Part shown: in pieces, positions 46,573-54,676 of the stretch
How the letters are laid out: the number at the start of each line of letters is the position of its first letter
How positions within the stretch are numbered: the stretch's first letter is position 1
Assembly: GCF_009857535.1 (NCBI RefSeq)
Contig: NZ_WWCS01000002.1
Location: 310,001-374,000 of the forward strand
DNA from: Duganella margarita
GTDB lineage: Bacteria > Pseudomonadota > Gammaproteobacteria > Burkholderiales > Burkholderiaceae_D
Reading direction: 5' to 3'
DNA: 64,000 nt
Position numbers and translations under genes: made by a program
The notes under the pieces: generated by a model
What the model saw: the letters and a program-made list of their open reading frames with translations, nothing else
Told to the model about the DNA's origin: nothing
The model's database searches: none

Positions 46573-48336
46573 TTATCCGATATCTGCGCCCGGCTTACCG
46601 AAAAACCGCACGCGGCGCACGGTTTGCCGCTCCAGCTCTTCGCCGTGCAGGCCGAGCGCGGGCTTCATCAAGTCGCTGGTGCTGACGATGCCGATCAGGC
46701 GGCGCGTCTGCATGTCGGCCACCACCGGCAGCCGGCCGACGCCATGCACGGCCAGGCGCGAGGCCAGCGCGCGGCAGGTTTCGTCGGCCATGGCGACGAT
46801 CGGCACGTTGACGCCGAACAGGTCGCCAACGCGCAGCGCGCCCGGTTTGCTGTCCAGCCCTGCGCGGTCCAGCATGCCGACCAGCGCGCCGTCGCGCACC
46901 ACCGGATAGGCGCGATGACGCGGATGGGCGTGGAAGTGAGTGTGCACTACGTCGGCGATCAGCGCCTCGGCGTCGATGCTGTCGACGGTGCTGGTCATCA
47001 CCTCGGCCACGCTGTGGCGCTCCATCGGGTCGATGCCGTATTCGCGGTAGATGTGGTGGCCGCGGCGCGCGATCTTCTCGGTCAGGATCGAGCGGTTCAT
47101 GGTGGCCACGGTGAAGGCGTAAGCCACTGTGGCGGTGGCCAGCACCGGCAGCAGGGCGTTGGCGTCGTGCGTCAGCTCGAACGCGAACACCACCGCCATC
47201 ACCGGCGCGCGCATCATGCCGCCCAGCGTGGCGGCCATGAACACCAGTGGCCACACGGCTGGTTCGCCGCCCGGCAGGTAGGGGCCGAGCACGGCGCCGA
47301 GGCCGGCGCCGATCATCAGTAGCGGCGCCAGCACGCCGCCCGAGGTGCCGGAGCCGAGCGCCAGCAGCCAGATCACGGCCTTGACCACCAGCAGGCTGAC
47401 AATCGCCGCTGCCGCCATGTGGTTGTTCAGCAGGTCGGCAATGACGTCGTAGCCGACGCCCAGCGCGCGCGGCTGGAAGTAGCCGCCGATGCCGACCGCC
47501 AGGCCGCCGATCGCCGGCCACCACATCCAGTGCACCGGCAGTTTGTGGAAGGCGTCTTCAACCCGGTACAGGGAGGTCGACAGCAGCCACGCCAGCATGC
47601 CGCACAGCACGCCGGCGATCAGGCAGGACAGCAGCGCCGACGGCGGCAGCGCCTCGGTATGCAGCGGGAACAGCGGGCCGCTTTCGATCAGCAGCGGCCG
47701 CAGGAAGCCGGCCACGGCGCAGGCAATCGCCACCGGCGCCAGGCTGCGCGGACGCAGTTCGAACAGCAGCAGTTCGACCGCCAGCAGCACCGCCGCAATC
47801 GGCGTGCCAAACACGGCGGTCATGCCGGCGGTGGCGCCGGCCACCAGCAGCGCCTTGCGTTCGGCCGCGCTCAGGTGGAAGTGCTGGGCGATCAGCGAGC
47901 CGACCGCGCCGCCGGTCATGATGATCGGGCCTTCGGCGCCGAACGGGCCGCCGCTGCCGATGGCGATGCCGGAGGCCAGTGGCTTGAGCAGCGCGACCTT
48001 GGGCGACATGGTGGATTTCTTGAACAGGATGGCTTCGATGGCTTCCGGGATGCCGTGGCCGCGCACCGCTTCGGCGCCGTAGCGGGCGATCAGGCCGACG
48101 ATTAGGCCGCCGGCGACCGGCACGGCGATCACCCACGCGCCCAGCGTGTGCGTGGCGGGCGAGGTGAACACGGTGGAGAATTTCTGGAAGAAGAACAGGT
48201 TGGTGAAGAAGCGGATGGCGTGCAGCAGCAGGTCGGCGGTGACGGTGCTGAAGGCGCCGACCACGGCGGCGATGCTGGTGATCAGCAGCAGGCGGGCCTG
48301 GCCGTCGAAGTCGCGGCGGCTATCGTATTTATTCAT
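46573..48336 (-). CDS. CLC-family chloride channel/antiporter with tandem CBS domains
   Basis: The 587-residue protein has the CLC membrane domain (residues about 15-430). The ion-pathway motifs are GHGIPE (94-99, where many CLCs have GSGIP), GSGGPFGAEGP (127-137, with the gating Glu) and SGTSGGVLAP. Two CBS domains at the C-terminus (about 455-575) may bind adenine nucleotides. The ion carried could be chloride or another anion. ATG 48336 overlaps the MarR gene by 8 bases. The longer in-frame start at 48387 lies in MarR and is rejected. Confidence 0.9.
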   Translation of the reverse strand: MNKYDSRRDFDGQARLLLITSIAAVVGAFSTVTADLLLHAIRFFTNLFFFQKFSTVFTSPATHTLGAWVIAVPVAGGLIVGLIARYGAEAVRGHGIPEAIEAILFKKSTMSPKVALLKPLASGIAIGSGGPFGAEGPIIMTGGAVGSLIAQHFHLSAAERKALLVAGATAGMTAVFGTPIAAVLLAVELLLFELRPRSLAPVAIACAVAGFLRPLLIESGPLFPLHTEALPPSALLSCLIAGVLCGMLAWLLSTSLYRVEDAFHKLPVHWMWWPAIGGLAVGIGGYFQPRALGVGYDVIADLLNNHMAAAAIVSLLVVKAVIWLLALGSGTSGGVLAPLLMIGAGLGAVLGPYLPGGEPAVWPLVFMAATLGGMMRAPVMAVVFAFELTHDANALLPVLATATVAYAFTVATMNRSILTEKIARRGHHIYREYGIDPMERHSVAEVMTSTVDSIDAEALIADVVHTHFHAHPRHRAYPVVRDGALVGMLDRAGLDSKPGALRVGDLFGVNVPIVAMADETCRALASRLAVHGVGRLPVVADMQTRRLIGIVSTSDLMKPALGLHGEELERQTVRRVRFFGKPGADIG

Positions 48337-48739
48337 GGCGGATTTGCGGAATGGTGAAGATGCCTTGCAGCGACAGCAGTTCGACACGGTGTTGTTCGGC
48401 CAGTTGGGCCAGGATGGTTTCGCCTTGTTTCAGCAGGTGGATTTCGACCCGGCGGCGGTCGATGGCGCTATGGCGGCGCTCCACCAAGCCCATGGCCTCG
48501 CAGCGGCTGATCAGGGCGACCACGCCGTGGTGCTTGGCTTGCAGGCGTTCGGCCAGCTCGCCGACCGTGGCCCAGTCGCGCTCGGGATAGCCTTTGATGT
48601 GCAGCAGCAGCAGGTACTGCAACGGCGTGATGCCCTGGGCCTGCACCACGTCTTCGGAAAAGCGTTCGAAGCGGCGCATCTGGTAGCGGAATTCGGACAG
48701 GGCGTGGAAGTCCGATTTGCTGAGTTTGGAAGAGGTCAT
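48329..48739 (-). CDS. MarR-family transcription regulator
   Basis: The 136-residue protein has the MarR winged helix (ITPLQYLLLLHIKGYPERDWATVGELAERLQAKHHGVVALISRCEAMGLVERRHSAIDRRRVEIHLLKQG). It is the first gene of a two-gene unit with the CLC channel, which it may control. ATG 48739 is chosen; an in-frame ATG at 48754 would add five residues. Neither has a strong ribosome-binding site. ATCA-N5-TGAT at 48751-48763 is a possible operator. Confidence 0.85.
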   Translation of the reverse strand: MTSSKLSKSDFHALSEFRYQMRRFERFSEDVVQAQGITPLQYLLLLHIKGYPERDWATVGELAERLQAKHHGVVALISRCEAMGLVERRHSAIDRRRVEIHLLKQGETILAQLAEQHRVELLSLQGIFTIPQIRHE

Positions 48740-48773
48740 GCCGAAATATATCATGACGTGATGTATTTGGTCG

Positions 48774-48804
48774 AAAAAAAACGCCTCGGAAGCGAAGCGT
48801 TTTT
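48774..48804 (-). terminator. Intrinsic terminator after phaZ
   Basis: ACGCCTCG (48781-48788), GAAG, CGAAGCGT (48793-48800) form a stem with one wobble pair, flanked by A7 on the left and T5 on the right. On the minus strand it ends in a run of T, so it stops phaZ transcription. Confidence 0.75.
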
Positions 48805-48820
48805 ATCCAAGCGTAGCGGC

Positions 48821-50056
48821 TTAGGCGTGTTTCTTGATGAACGCGGTGATTTGCGGGCACACCATCTCGCGCCAGCGGCGGCCGGAGAAGATGCCGTAAT
48901 GACCGGCGCCTTGCACCACCATGTCTTGCTGCATGTCGGCCGGGATGTTGCTGCACAGGTCGTGCGCAGCCTGGGTCTGGCCAGCGCCGGAGATATCGTC
49001 CAGTTCGCCTTCGACGGTGAACAGCGCTACCGTCTTGATGTCGGCCGGCTTGACCAGTTTGCCGCCCACCAGCCAGTCGCCCTTCGGCAGCGAAAACTCC
49101 TGGAACACGGTCTTGATGGTGTCCAGATAGTATTCGGCCGGCATGTCCAGTACGGCGTTGTACTCGTCATAGAACTTGCGGTGCGATTCGGCGGTTTCCT
49201 CGTCGCCCTTGACCAGGTGTTCGTAGAAATCGCGATGGCTCTCGGCGTGACGGCCTGGATTCATGGCGATGAAGCCAGCATGCTGCAGGAAGCCTGGATA
49301 AACCTTGCGGCCAAAGCCGGGATAGTTCGGCGGCACCGGATAGATCACGGTGTTTTCAAACCACGAGTACTTCTTCTCGGTGGCCAGGTTGTTGACGGCG
49401 GTCGGTGATTTGCGCGGGTCGATCGGGCCGCCCATCATGGTCATGGTCTTCGGCAGCTTCGGATCGTTTTCCGACGCCATCAGCGAAATCGCGGCCAGCA
49501 CCGGCACGGTCGGCTGGCAGACGGAAATCACATGCACGTCCGGGCCCAGCTGGCGGATGAAGTCCTGCACGTAGTAGATGTAGTCGTCCAGGTGGAAGGC
49601 GCCTTCGGATACCGGCACCATGCGCGCATCGGTCCAGTCGGTGATGAAGACGTCATGGCTGACCAGCAGGCCGCGCACGGTGTCGCGCAGCAGCGTCGAG
49701 TGGTGGCCGGACAGCGGTGCGACCAGCAGCACGGTCGGCTGTTTCAGCGCCTTGAACTTCTTGTCGTCCAGGTCTTTTTTGAAGTGGATCAGGCGGCAGA
49801 ACGCTTTGTTGACGGCCACGTGTTCGATGATGCCGACCTTTTCGCCGTTGATCTCGGTGGTGTCGATCTCGAATGCCGGTTTTTCGTAGTCCTTGCCCAA
49901 TCGGTACATCAGTTCGTAGCCGGCGGCGATGCGCTGCGCGAACGGGGTGTGCGCCAGGGGCGACACCGGATTGGTGAACAATTTGGCCGAGGCGTCCGCC
50001 CACTGCATCAGGGGCGTGAGGAACGAACGCTGCATTTCATGGAGTTGGTAGAGCAT
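48821..50056 (-). CDS. phaZ: Intracellular poly(3-hydroxybutyrate) depolymerase
   Basis: The 411-residue protein matches the PhaZa1 type of Cupriavidus necator. The lipase-box nucleophile is a cysteine, Cys180 in ISVCQPTVP, in place of the usual Ser. A C-terminal PHB-depolymerase domain follows with the catalytic Asp in EGELDD and His in GAGHYGIF. It degrades native PHB granules inside the cell. Its promoter region has a TTGGTGC-GGT-GCACCAA site, the TGC-N3-GCA pattern of the PHA repressor PhaR. Confidence 0.95.
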   Translation of the reverse strand: MLYQLHEMQRSFLTPLMQWADASAKLFTNPVSPLAHTPFAQRIAAGYELMYRLGKDYEKPAFEIDTTEINGEKVGIIEHVAVNKAFCRLIHFKKDLDDKKFKALKQPTVLLVAPLSGHHSTLLRDTVRGLLVSHDVFITDWTDARMVPVSEGAFHLDDYIYYVQDFIRQLGPDVHVISVCQPTVPVLAAISLMASENDPKLPKTMTMMGGPIDPRKSPTAVNNLATEKKYSWFENTVIYPVPPNYPGFGRKVYPGFLQHAGFIAMNPGRHAESHRDFYEHLVKGDEETAESHRKFYDEYNAVLDMPAEYYLDTIKTVFQEFSLPKGDWLVGGKLVKPADIKTVALFTVEGELDDISGAGQTQAAHDLCSNIPADMQQDMVVQGAGHYGIFSGRRWREMVCPQITAFIKKHA

Positions 50057-50079
50057 GACACATCTCGATTCTTATAAGT

Positions 50080-50120
50080 TTGGTGCGGTGCACCAATATG
50101 ACATCATAAGCCAAATTATA
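50080..50120 (-). promoter_or_regulatory. phaZ promoter region with TGC-N3-GCA (PhaR/PhbF-type) operator
   Basis: TTGGTGC (50080-50086), GGT, GCACCAA (50090-50096) is a perfect palindrome holding TGC-N3-GCA, the core described for PhbF of Herbaspirillum. A second small palindrome, TATGA-CA-TCATA (50097-50108), adjoins it, and a minus-strand TATAAT lies at 50120-50115. Position 24 bases before the start codon suits repression. Confidence 0.6.
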
Positions 50121-50223
50121 GGCGCTGTGTTTTTGGCGTAAAAGCACTTCCATGTGCTACAGAGCAAGACTACGTACTATCCACAGACAATCTTGTAAGA
50201 AAGAATAGTACTGCTGCGGGCAT

Positions 50224-50253
50224 AAAAAAAGCAGCGTTTCCGCTGCTTTCTTG
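50224..50253 (-). terminator. Intrinsic terminator after the ferredoxin reductase gene
   Basis: AAAGCAGCG (50228-50236), TTTC, CGCTGCTTT (50241-50249) form a perfect nine-base stem with a GAAA loop on the minus strand, followed by a T-run. It lies 30 bases after the reductase stop. Confidence 0.9.
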
Positions 50254-50278
50254 TAGGACATTTGCCCGTGCTTTGTTC

Positions 50279-51346
50279 TTAATCGAACACTGGGGTTTCC
50301 ACGCCCAGCACCTTGTGCAGTTTCGGCGAGGTGGTGGTGTACTGCATGTGGATCTTCTTGTCCGGGAAGATGTACGGCGCGGCGCCGAAAGCGGCCAGCG
50401 CCGCTTCGTGGAAGCCCGACAGGATCAGCTTTTTCTTGCCCGGGTAGGTGTTGATGTCACCCACGGCGAAGATGCCCGGCACGTTGGTTTCGAACTTCTC
50501 GGTGTTTTGCACTTTCAGCTGGCGGCGCTCGATGTCCAGGCCCCATTCGGCGATCGGGCCCAGTTTTGGCGACAGGCCATAGAACACCAGCAGCATGTCC
50601 AGCGGCACGCGGCGGGTCACGCCGTCGGCGGCGGTCACTTTCAGGTGCTCCAGCTTGCCGTCGGCCGAGGTTTCGAAGCCGGTGGCGGTGCCGATCAGCA
50701 GCTGCATTTCGTAGTCGTCGCACAGGGCTTTCATCTTGGCGACCGAGGCTGGCGCGGCGCGGAAGTCGTCGCGACGGTGCAGCAGCACCACCGATTCGGC
50801 CTTGCCGACGAAGTTCAGGGCCCAGTCCAGCGCGGAGTCGCCGCCGCCGCAGATGACCAGGTTCTTGCCTTCGAACTGCGCCGGGTCCTTGACCTTGTAG
50901 TGCAGCTGGCTGCCTTCGAACACGTCGATGCCGTCCACTTTCAGCGTGCGCGCCTGGAACGAGCCGACGCCGGCAGCGATGAAGATGGTTTTGGCGATGA
51001 ACCGGGTGCCGGCCGTGGTTTCCACGTCAAAGCGGCCGTCGTCGCGGCGCTCGACCTTGGTCACTTCCTGGCCCAGATGGAAGGTCGGCTCGAACGGTTC
51101 GATCTGCTTGAGCAGGTTGTCGGTCAGTTCCTGGCCGGTGCACGATGGCACGGCCGGGATGTCGTAGATCGGCTTGTCAGGATACAGTTCCACGCACTGC
51201 CCGCCCACGGCGCCCAGCGAATCGATGACGTGGGCCTTGATTTCCAGCAAGCCCAGCTCAAAGACCTGGAACAGGCCGACCGGGCCGGCGCCAATGATGA
51301 CGGCATCGGCTTCGATGACGCCAGGTGGTGTAACGGTGCTATTCAT
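50279..51346 (-). CDS. Ferredoxin-NADP+ reductase, thioredoxin-reductase-like type
   Basis: The 355-residue protein has two Rossmann motifs, [16 protein letters not shown] (FAD) and [14 protein letters not shown] (NADPH), plus the C-terminal FAD contact [27 protein letters not shown]. It lacks the redox CxxC of thioredoxin reductase, as expected for TrxR-like ferredoxin reductases. It passes electrons between NADPH and a ferredoxin, likely the adjacent FdxA, 49 bases upstream. The operon order fdxA-fpr suits a low-potential reductant supply. Confidence 0.93.
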   Translation of the reverse strand: MNSTVTPPGVIEADAVIIGAGPVGLFQVFELGLLEIKAHVIDSLGAVGGQCVELYPDKPIYDIPAVPSCTGQELTDNLLKQIEPFEPTFHLGQEVTKVERRDDGRFDVETTAGTRFIAKTIFIAAGVGSFQARTLKVDGIDVFEGSQLHYKVKDPAQFEGKNLVICGGGDSALDWALNFVGKAESVVLLHRRDDFRAAPASVAKMKALCDDYEMQLLIGTATGFETSADGKLEHLKVTAADGVTRRVPLDMLLVFYGLSPKLGPIAEWGLDIERRQLKVQNTEKFETNVPGIFAVGDINTYPGKKKLILSGFHEAALAAFGAAPYIFPDKKIHMQYTTTSPKLHKVLGVETPVFD

Positions 51347-51395
51347 ACGTGTTTTCCTGTGATTTCAATAGTGCAGCGTCGATGCCGGCCGCGTG

Positions 51396-51719
51396 TTAGC
51401 GCGCCAGCAGCTGCAGTTTTTCTTTGACGTCCTTGAACTGTTCCGCATCCGGCAGCGCAGGAATAGTCTTGGTGATCGACGGCCATTTGCGTGCCAGATC
51501 GACGTTGATCTTGATGAATTGTTGCTGGTCGCTTGGCACATCTTCTTCGGCGTAGATGGCGTTGACCGGGCATTCGGCCACGCAGACAGCGCAGTCGATG
51601 CACTCGTCCGGGTCAATGGCGAGGAAGTTCGGGCCTTGGCGGAAACAATCTACCGGGCAAACATCGACGCAGTCCGTATAACGGCAGGCGATGCAAGATT
51701 CGGTGACAACGTGGGTCAT
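51396..51719 (-). CDS. fdxA: 7Fe-8S (3Fe-4S/4Fe-4S) ferredoxin
   Basis: The 107-residue ferredoxin has the 3Fe-4S motif CIACRYTDCVDVCPVDCF and the 4Fe-4S motif CIDCAVCVAECPVNAI, in the typical order of Azotobacter-type FdI. It is the likely partner of the reductase encoded just downstream. A TTGTGA-17-TAAAAT promoter precedes it at 51824-51796. Confidence 0.96.
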   Translation of the reverse strand: MTHVVTESCIACRYTDCVDVCPVDCFRQGPNFLAIDPDECIDCAVCVAECPVNAIYAEEDVPSDQQQFIKINVDLARKWPSITKTIPALPDAEQFKDVKEKLQLLAR

Positions 51720-51795
51720 AACAGTCCTATCAATGTTGGTGTGCTGGCGGCTTCGGCGGGCGGGGCAGTGCCGGCTAACCTTGGCAAAGCACTGT

Positions 51796-51824
51796 ATTTT
51801 AAGGTAATTCGCTATTTCTCACAA
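51796..51824 (-). promoter_or_regulatory. fdxA promoter and nearby palindrome
   Basis: On the minus strand, TTGTGA (51824-51819), a 17-base spacer and TAAAAT (51801-51796) lie 77 bases before fdxA. Seven bases to the right is CTTATAT-ACAATAC-ATATAAG (51831-51851), a perfect 7-base-arm palindrome between the divergent fdxA and PHA-system genes. Its user is unknown. Confidence 0.55.
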
Positions 51825-51958
51825 ATTGGGCTTATATACAATACATATAAGCAAATTCATTCGGCGAAAGCGTGGCACGTTGCCTGGCCGTTTGGAGACT
51901 GGCGCGGCGGGGGCGCAACTGGCATCATGGCGGCTTTGTTTATTGAGCGAGAAGCCAC

Positions 51959-52237
51959 ATGGCGGATATCAACATCGTCCAGGAACACCACCTGGCGCCC
52001 GAGCAGGCCCGCGCGGCCGCCCAACAAGTGGCCGACAAGCTGGCCGAACAATTTGAATTGACGTGCCGCTGGGAGGGCGATGTGCTGCGGTTCGAGCGCA
52101 GCGGCGTGAATGGCGCGCTGACGTTGCTGCCGAACCAGGCGCAGTTGTCGATCGAGCTGGGCTTCCCGATCAGCATGATGGCGTCGCAGATCGAGGCCAA
52201 GGTGGCGGAAAAGATGAAGAAGCTGTTTGTTGCTTAG
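51959..52237 (+). CDS. Polyhydroxyalkanoic acid system family protein
   Basis: The 92-residue protein matches the small PHA-system family (DUF/TIGR02610 type). Landmarks are MADINIVQEHHL, an alpha helix AAQQVADKLAEQFELTCRWEGD, a strand LRFERSGVNGALTLLPNQAQLSIELGFPISMM and a basic C-terminus KMKKLFVA. Members occur beside PHA genes and may bind granules or regulate them; the function is not proven. phaZ lies 2 kb away. It is followed by a palindromic repeat. Confidence 0.7.
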   Translation: MADINIVQEHHLAPEQARAAAQQVADKLAEQFELTCRWEGDVLRFERSGVNGALTLLPNQAQLSIELGFPISMMASQIEAKVAEKMKKLFVA

Positions 52238-52248
52238 AAAATAAAAAT

Positions 52249-52322
52249 CCGTCGTTCCGGCGAAAGCCGGAACCCATAGAACGCATGCGGTGTATGGATT
52301 CCGGCTTTCGCCGGAATGACGA
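52249..52322. repeat. Palindromic intergenic repeat, copy 1
   Basis: CCGTCGTTCCGGCGAAAGCC at the left and its near-complement ending CGCCGGAATGACGA at the right enclose about 30 bases that include CCCATAGA..GTATGGATT. The element is 74 bases long and can fold into a long hairpin. Copies 2 and 3 share the CGTCATTCCGGC..GCCGGAATCCAT core. It also may act as a terminator for the PHA-system gene. Confidence 0.75.
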
Positions 52323-52358
52323 AGCTATCGCTAACTGACGGCATGCCCGTCAGGTTTT

Positions 52359-52610
52359 TTACTTCAGGTCTTCGATCAGGTCGATGTACAGCTGTTTGGC
52401 TTCGTCCTGGGTCTTGCCTTTGAGCTCGGCCCACGCGTCGAACTTGGCGCGGCCGACGAAGTCGGTCATGCCCGGACGCTCGCCGGTCGCATCGCCGCTG
52501 GACGCCTGCTTGAACAGGGCATAGATCTTCAGCAGCGTCAGGTTGTCGGGACGTTCCGGCAGGTTCTTCGAGTCCGCCTGGGCCTGTTCAAACTGTTCTT
52601 GCAAACTCAT
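52359..52610 (-). CDS. Acyl-CoA-binding protein
   Basis: The 83-residue protein is a complete ACBP: four helices with LQEQFEQAQADSKNLPERPDNLTLLKIYALFKQASSGDATGERPG and KFDAWAELKGKTQDEAKQLYI. The Tyr and Lys of the acyl-CoA pocket (LLKIYALFKQAS) are present. It binds medium- and long-chain acyl-CoA esters in the cytoplasm. It stands alone between the PHA-system gene and HU. Confidence 0.95.
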   Translation of the reverse strand: MSLQEQFEQAQADSKNLPERPDNLTLLKIYALFKQASSGDATGERPGMTDFVGRAKFDAWAELKGKTQDEAKQLYIDLIEDLK

Positions 52611-52705
52611 ACCGCGCTCCTTGTTGTGTGGTTGATCAAATAGTTGATCACCGCATCATAACCGCAGCGCCGGCAAAAGCCGCTAGAGTGCGCGCTCCAA
52701 AACAG

Positions 52706-52767
52706 AACGGCGGCCATGCCGGGAATGCTCCCGCATGAACCGCCGTTTCCGGTGCCCTTGCGGGCAC
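52706..52767 (-). terminator. Hairpins after the HU gene
   Basis: GTGCCC-TTGC-GGGCAC (52752-52767) is a short stem just after the HU stop. It is followed on the minus strand by a larger stem, AACGGCGG (52706-52713) with CCGCCGTT (52740-52747), holding an inner CATGC/GCATG pair, and then CTGTTTTG. Together they probably terminate HU transcription. Confidence 0.6.
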
Positions 52768-52786
52768 GCGTAAAACTCCGGAAGAA

Positions 52787-53074
52787 TTACTTCTTCTTCG
52801 TCGGGTTGACAGCCGATTTCAGCGTGGCGCCAGCCGAGAATTTCGGGGTTTTCGACGCTGCGATCTTGATCGCTTCGCCGGTTGCGGGATTGCGGCCTTT
52901 GCGTGCAGCGCGTTTGGCTACGGAGAAGGTGCCGAAGCCGGTGATGCCTACCGTATCGCCTTTTTTCAGACGCTCGGTGATGATGGCGATCAGGGTGTTC
53001 ACTGCGCCGTTGGCGGCAGCAGCGGACAGCTCGGTGCGTTTCGCAAATTCTGCAATCAGTTCGCCTTTTTTCAT
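52787..53074 (-). CDS. hup: DNA-binding protein HU
   Basis: The 95-residue HU-family protein starts MKKGELIAEFAKRTELSAA, has the DNA-arm region TVGITGFGTFSVAKRAARKGRNPATGEAIKIAASKTPKFSAG, and ends in NPTKKK. It bends and compacts DNA. AGGAGG lies 6 bases before ATG 53074. A longer in-frame start at 53236 would cover the promoter and is rejected. Confidence 0.96.
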   Translation of the reverse strand: MKKGELIAEFAKRTELSAAAANGAVNTLIAIITERLKKGDTVGITGFGTFSVAKRAARKGRNPATGEAIKIAASKTPKFSAGATLKSAVNPTKKK

Positions 53075-53290
53075 TACTACCTCCTTGGTTATTGGAGCGC
53101 GCAGATTAGCATAAATATTGTTAAAAGTAATGGTTTCTGTACGAACTCTTGATGAAGCAAGCCTTGCAGTGGCTGCCTCGCTGCGCCGCAGCGCGAACAA
53201 GGCCTTGTATTTAAAGGGTTTCTGCGCTTTCTGCAAAACCGCATTCGAGACAAAAAAGGTTTATGATTGAATGCATAAAGGACAGCGAAG

Positions 53291-54073
53291 ATGAGCTTTT
53301 CAGACGAGACACTGATGGCGTATGCCGATGGCGAACTGGACGAGGAGACCCGCCAGCAGGTCGAGCTCGCCATGCGCCATGACAGCAGCCTGGTGCGCCG
53401 GGTGGCGCGGCTGCGCGCGGCGCGTGACGAAGGGGTCTACGCCGATCAGCGCAATTCGTCCGGAGGACGCGCGCGCCAGGGCGCCAATGTGGTGCAGCTG
53501 GCGGCGGTGCGGGCGCAGCGTCTGGCCGCGCAGCAGGCGGTGCGCAAGGCCACGCGGCGGCGCTGGAGCTGGCCGGAATGGAGCGCGCTGGGACTGGTGA
53601 TGGTGCTGGGTCTGGCGGCCGGCAAGTTTGGTCTGGCCAGGTGGCAGCCCAACTGGTTCAGCGGCGAGCCGGCGCCGGTGCCTACCGAAGTGGTCAGCCG
53701 CAATGGCTGGCTGGTGGCGCAGGGGAAGCTGGCGGCGGTCTTGAGCCAGCAACTGGGCGGCGCGGCGGCGCAGGCCGAAGGCGAGGTGCGCGTGGGCCTG
53801 AGTTTCCTGTCGAACGAGGGGACGTACTGCCGCAGCTTTACGCTGGTGGGGATAACGCAGGATCTGGTGGGGATTGCTTGTCGCGCCAGCGAGGAGTGGC
53901 GGATACCGGTGCTGGTGCAGAATGCGCGGCCGATGCCGTCGACCGGCGGCTACCGCATGGCGGGGACGGAGATGCCGACGGCGCTGCTGGAAGCGATCGA
54001 CCAGCGCATCGTCGGCGGCATGCTCGACACGCGAGCAGAGCTGGAAGCGCTGCGCCGCAACTGGCAGCGCTAG
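53291..54073 (+). CDS. Anti-sigma factor family protein (orphan)
   Basis: The 260-residue protein has a zinc-finger-less anti-sigma N-terminus (FSDETLMAYADGELDEETRQQVELAM). A basic stretch follows, then one transmembrane helix (about 98-115, ALGLVMVLGLAAG). The periplasmic part is about 140 residues long, with two cysteines near residues 180 and 200. Such proteins hold an ECF sigma factor at the membrane. No sigma-factor gene is adjacent; the divergent gene is HU. The periplasmic fold is unassigned. Confidence 0.75.
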   Translation: MSFSDETLMAYADGELDEETRQQVELAMRHDSSLVRRVARLRAARDEGVYADQRNSSGGRARQGANVVQLAAVRAQRLAAQQAVRKATRRRWSWPEWSALGLVMVLGLAAGKFGLARWQPNWFSGEPAPVPTEVVSRNGWLVAQGKLAAVLSQQLGGAAAQAEGEVRVGLSFLSNEGTYCRSFTLVGITQDLVGIACRASEEWRIPVLVQNARPMPSTGGYRMAGTEMPTALLEAIDQRIVGGMLDTRAELEALRRNWQR

Positions 54074-54077
54074 CTGT

Positions 54078-54173
54078 CGTCATTCCGCCCACTGGGCGAA
54101 ATGACTTCCGGCGCAGGCCGGAATCCATGCTGAGGATGCGTTCCATGGATTCCCGCTTGTGCGGGAATGACGG
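54078..54173. repeat. Palindromic intergenic repeat, copy 2 (composite)
   Basis: Two partial hairpins lie here: CGTCATTCCGCCC..GGGCGAAATGAC, and TTCCGGCGCAGGCCGGAATCCAT facing ATGGATTCCCGCTTGTGCGGGAATGACGG. The sequence shares the CGTCATTCC core with copies 1 and 3 but is longer (96 bases). It fills the gap between the convergent anti-sigma and FKBP genes. Confidence 0.7.
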
Positions 54174-54186
54174 TGCGGTGGTGCTG

Positions 54187-54543
54187 TTAAACGCCCAGCA
54201 GTTCCACGTCAAAAATCAGCGTGGCGTTTGGCGGGATGACGCCGCCGGCGCCGCGCGAGCCGTAGCCCAGTTCGGCTGGAATGATCAGCTGGCGAGCGCC
54301 GCCAATCTTCATGCCTTGCACGCCTTCGTCCCAACCGCGGATGACCATGCCGGCGCCCAGGGCGAATTCGAATGGATCGTTGCGGTCTTTGCTCGAATCG
54401 AATTTCGAACCCTTGCTGCCGTCGTCGTTTTGCAGCCAGCCGGTGTAATGCACGGTGACGTTGTTGCCGGCTTTGGCTTCTTCGCCTTCGCCGACGGTCA
54501 GTTCGATGTATTGCAGGCCGGAGTCGGTAGTAATAGTGGACAT
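54187..54543 (-). CDS. FKBP-type peptidyl-prolyl cis-trans isomerase
   Basis: The 118-residue protein is a single FKBP domain. Landmarks are GLQYIELTVGEGEEAKAGNNVTVHYTGWL, FDSSKDRNDPFEFALGAGMVIRGWDEGVQGM and the C-terminal LGYGSRGAGGVIPPNATLIFDVELL. The pocket residues (Tyr, Asp, Phe, Trp) are conserved, so it should be active. There is no signal peptide; it acts in the cytoplasm. ATG 54543 is chosen; the frame to 54768 runs through the promoter and the divergent YncE gene. Confidence 0.96.
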   Translation of the reverse strand: MSTITTDSGLQYIELTVGEGEEAKAGNNVTVHYTGWLQNDDGSKGSKFDSSKDRNDPFEFALGAGMVIRGWDEGVQGMKIGGARQLIIPAELGYGSRGAGGVIPPNATLIFDVELLGV

Positions 54544-54676
54544 GATCTTCCTTTCATTAGAAACAGGCCAGAATTGTAGCAGGGCCACAGTTCGCGTGAA
54601 GATTTGTCGGCTTTCGTCTCGTCTGTGTCTGGTTTGCACGTAAAATAAGACTTTGTTTCTATCGGCGATTTTCTCC

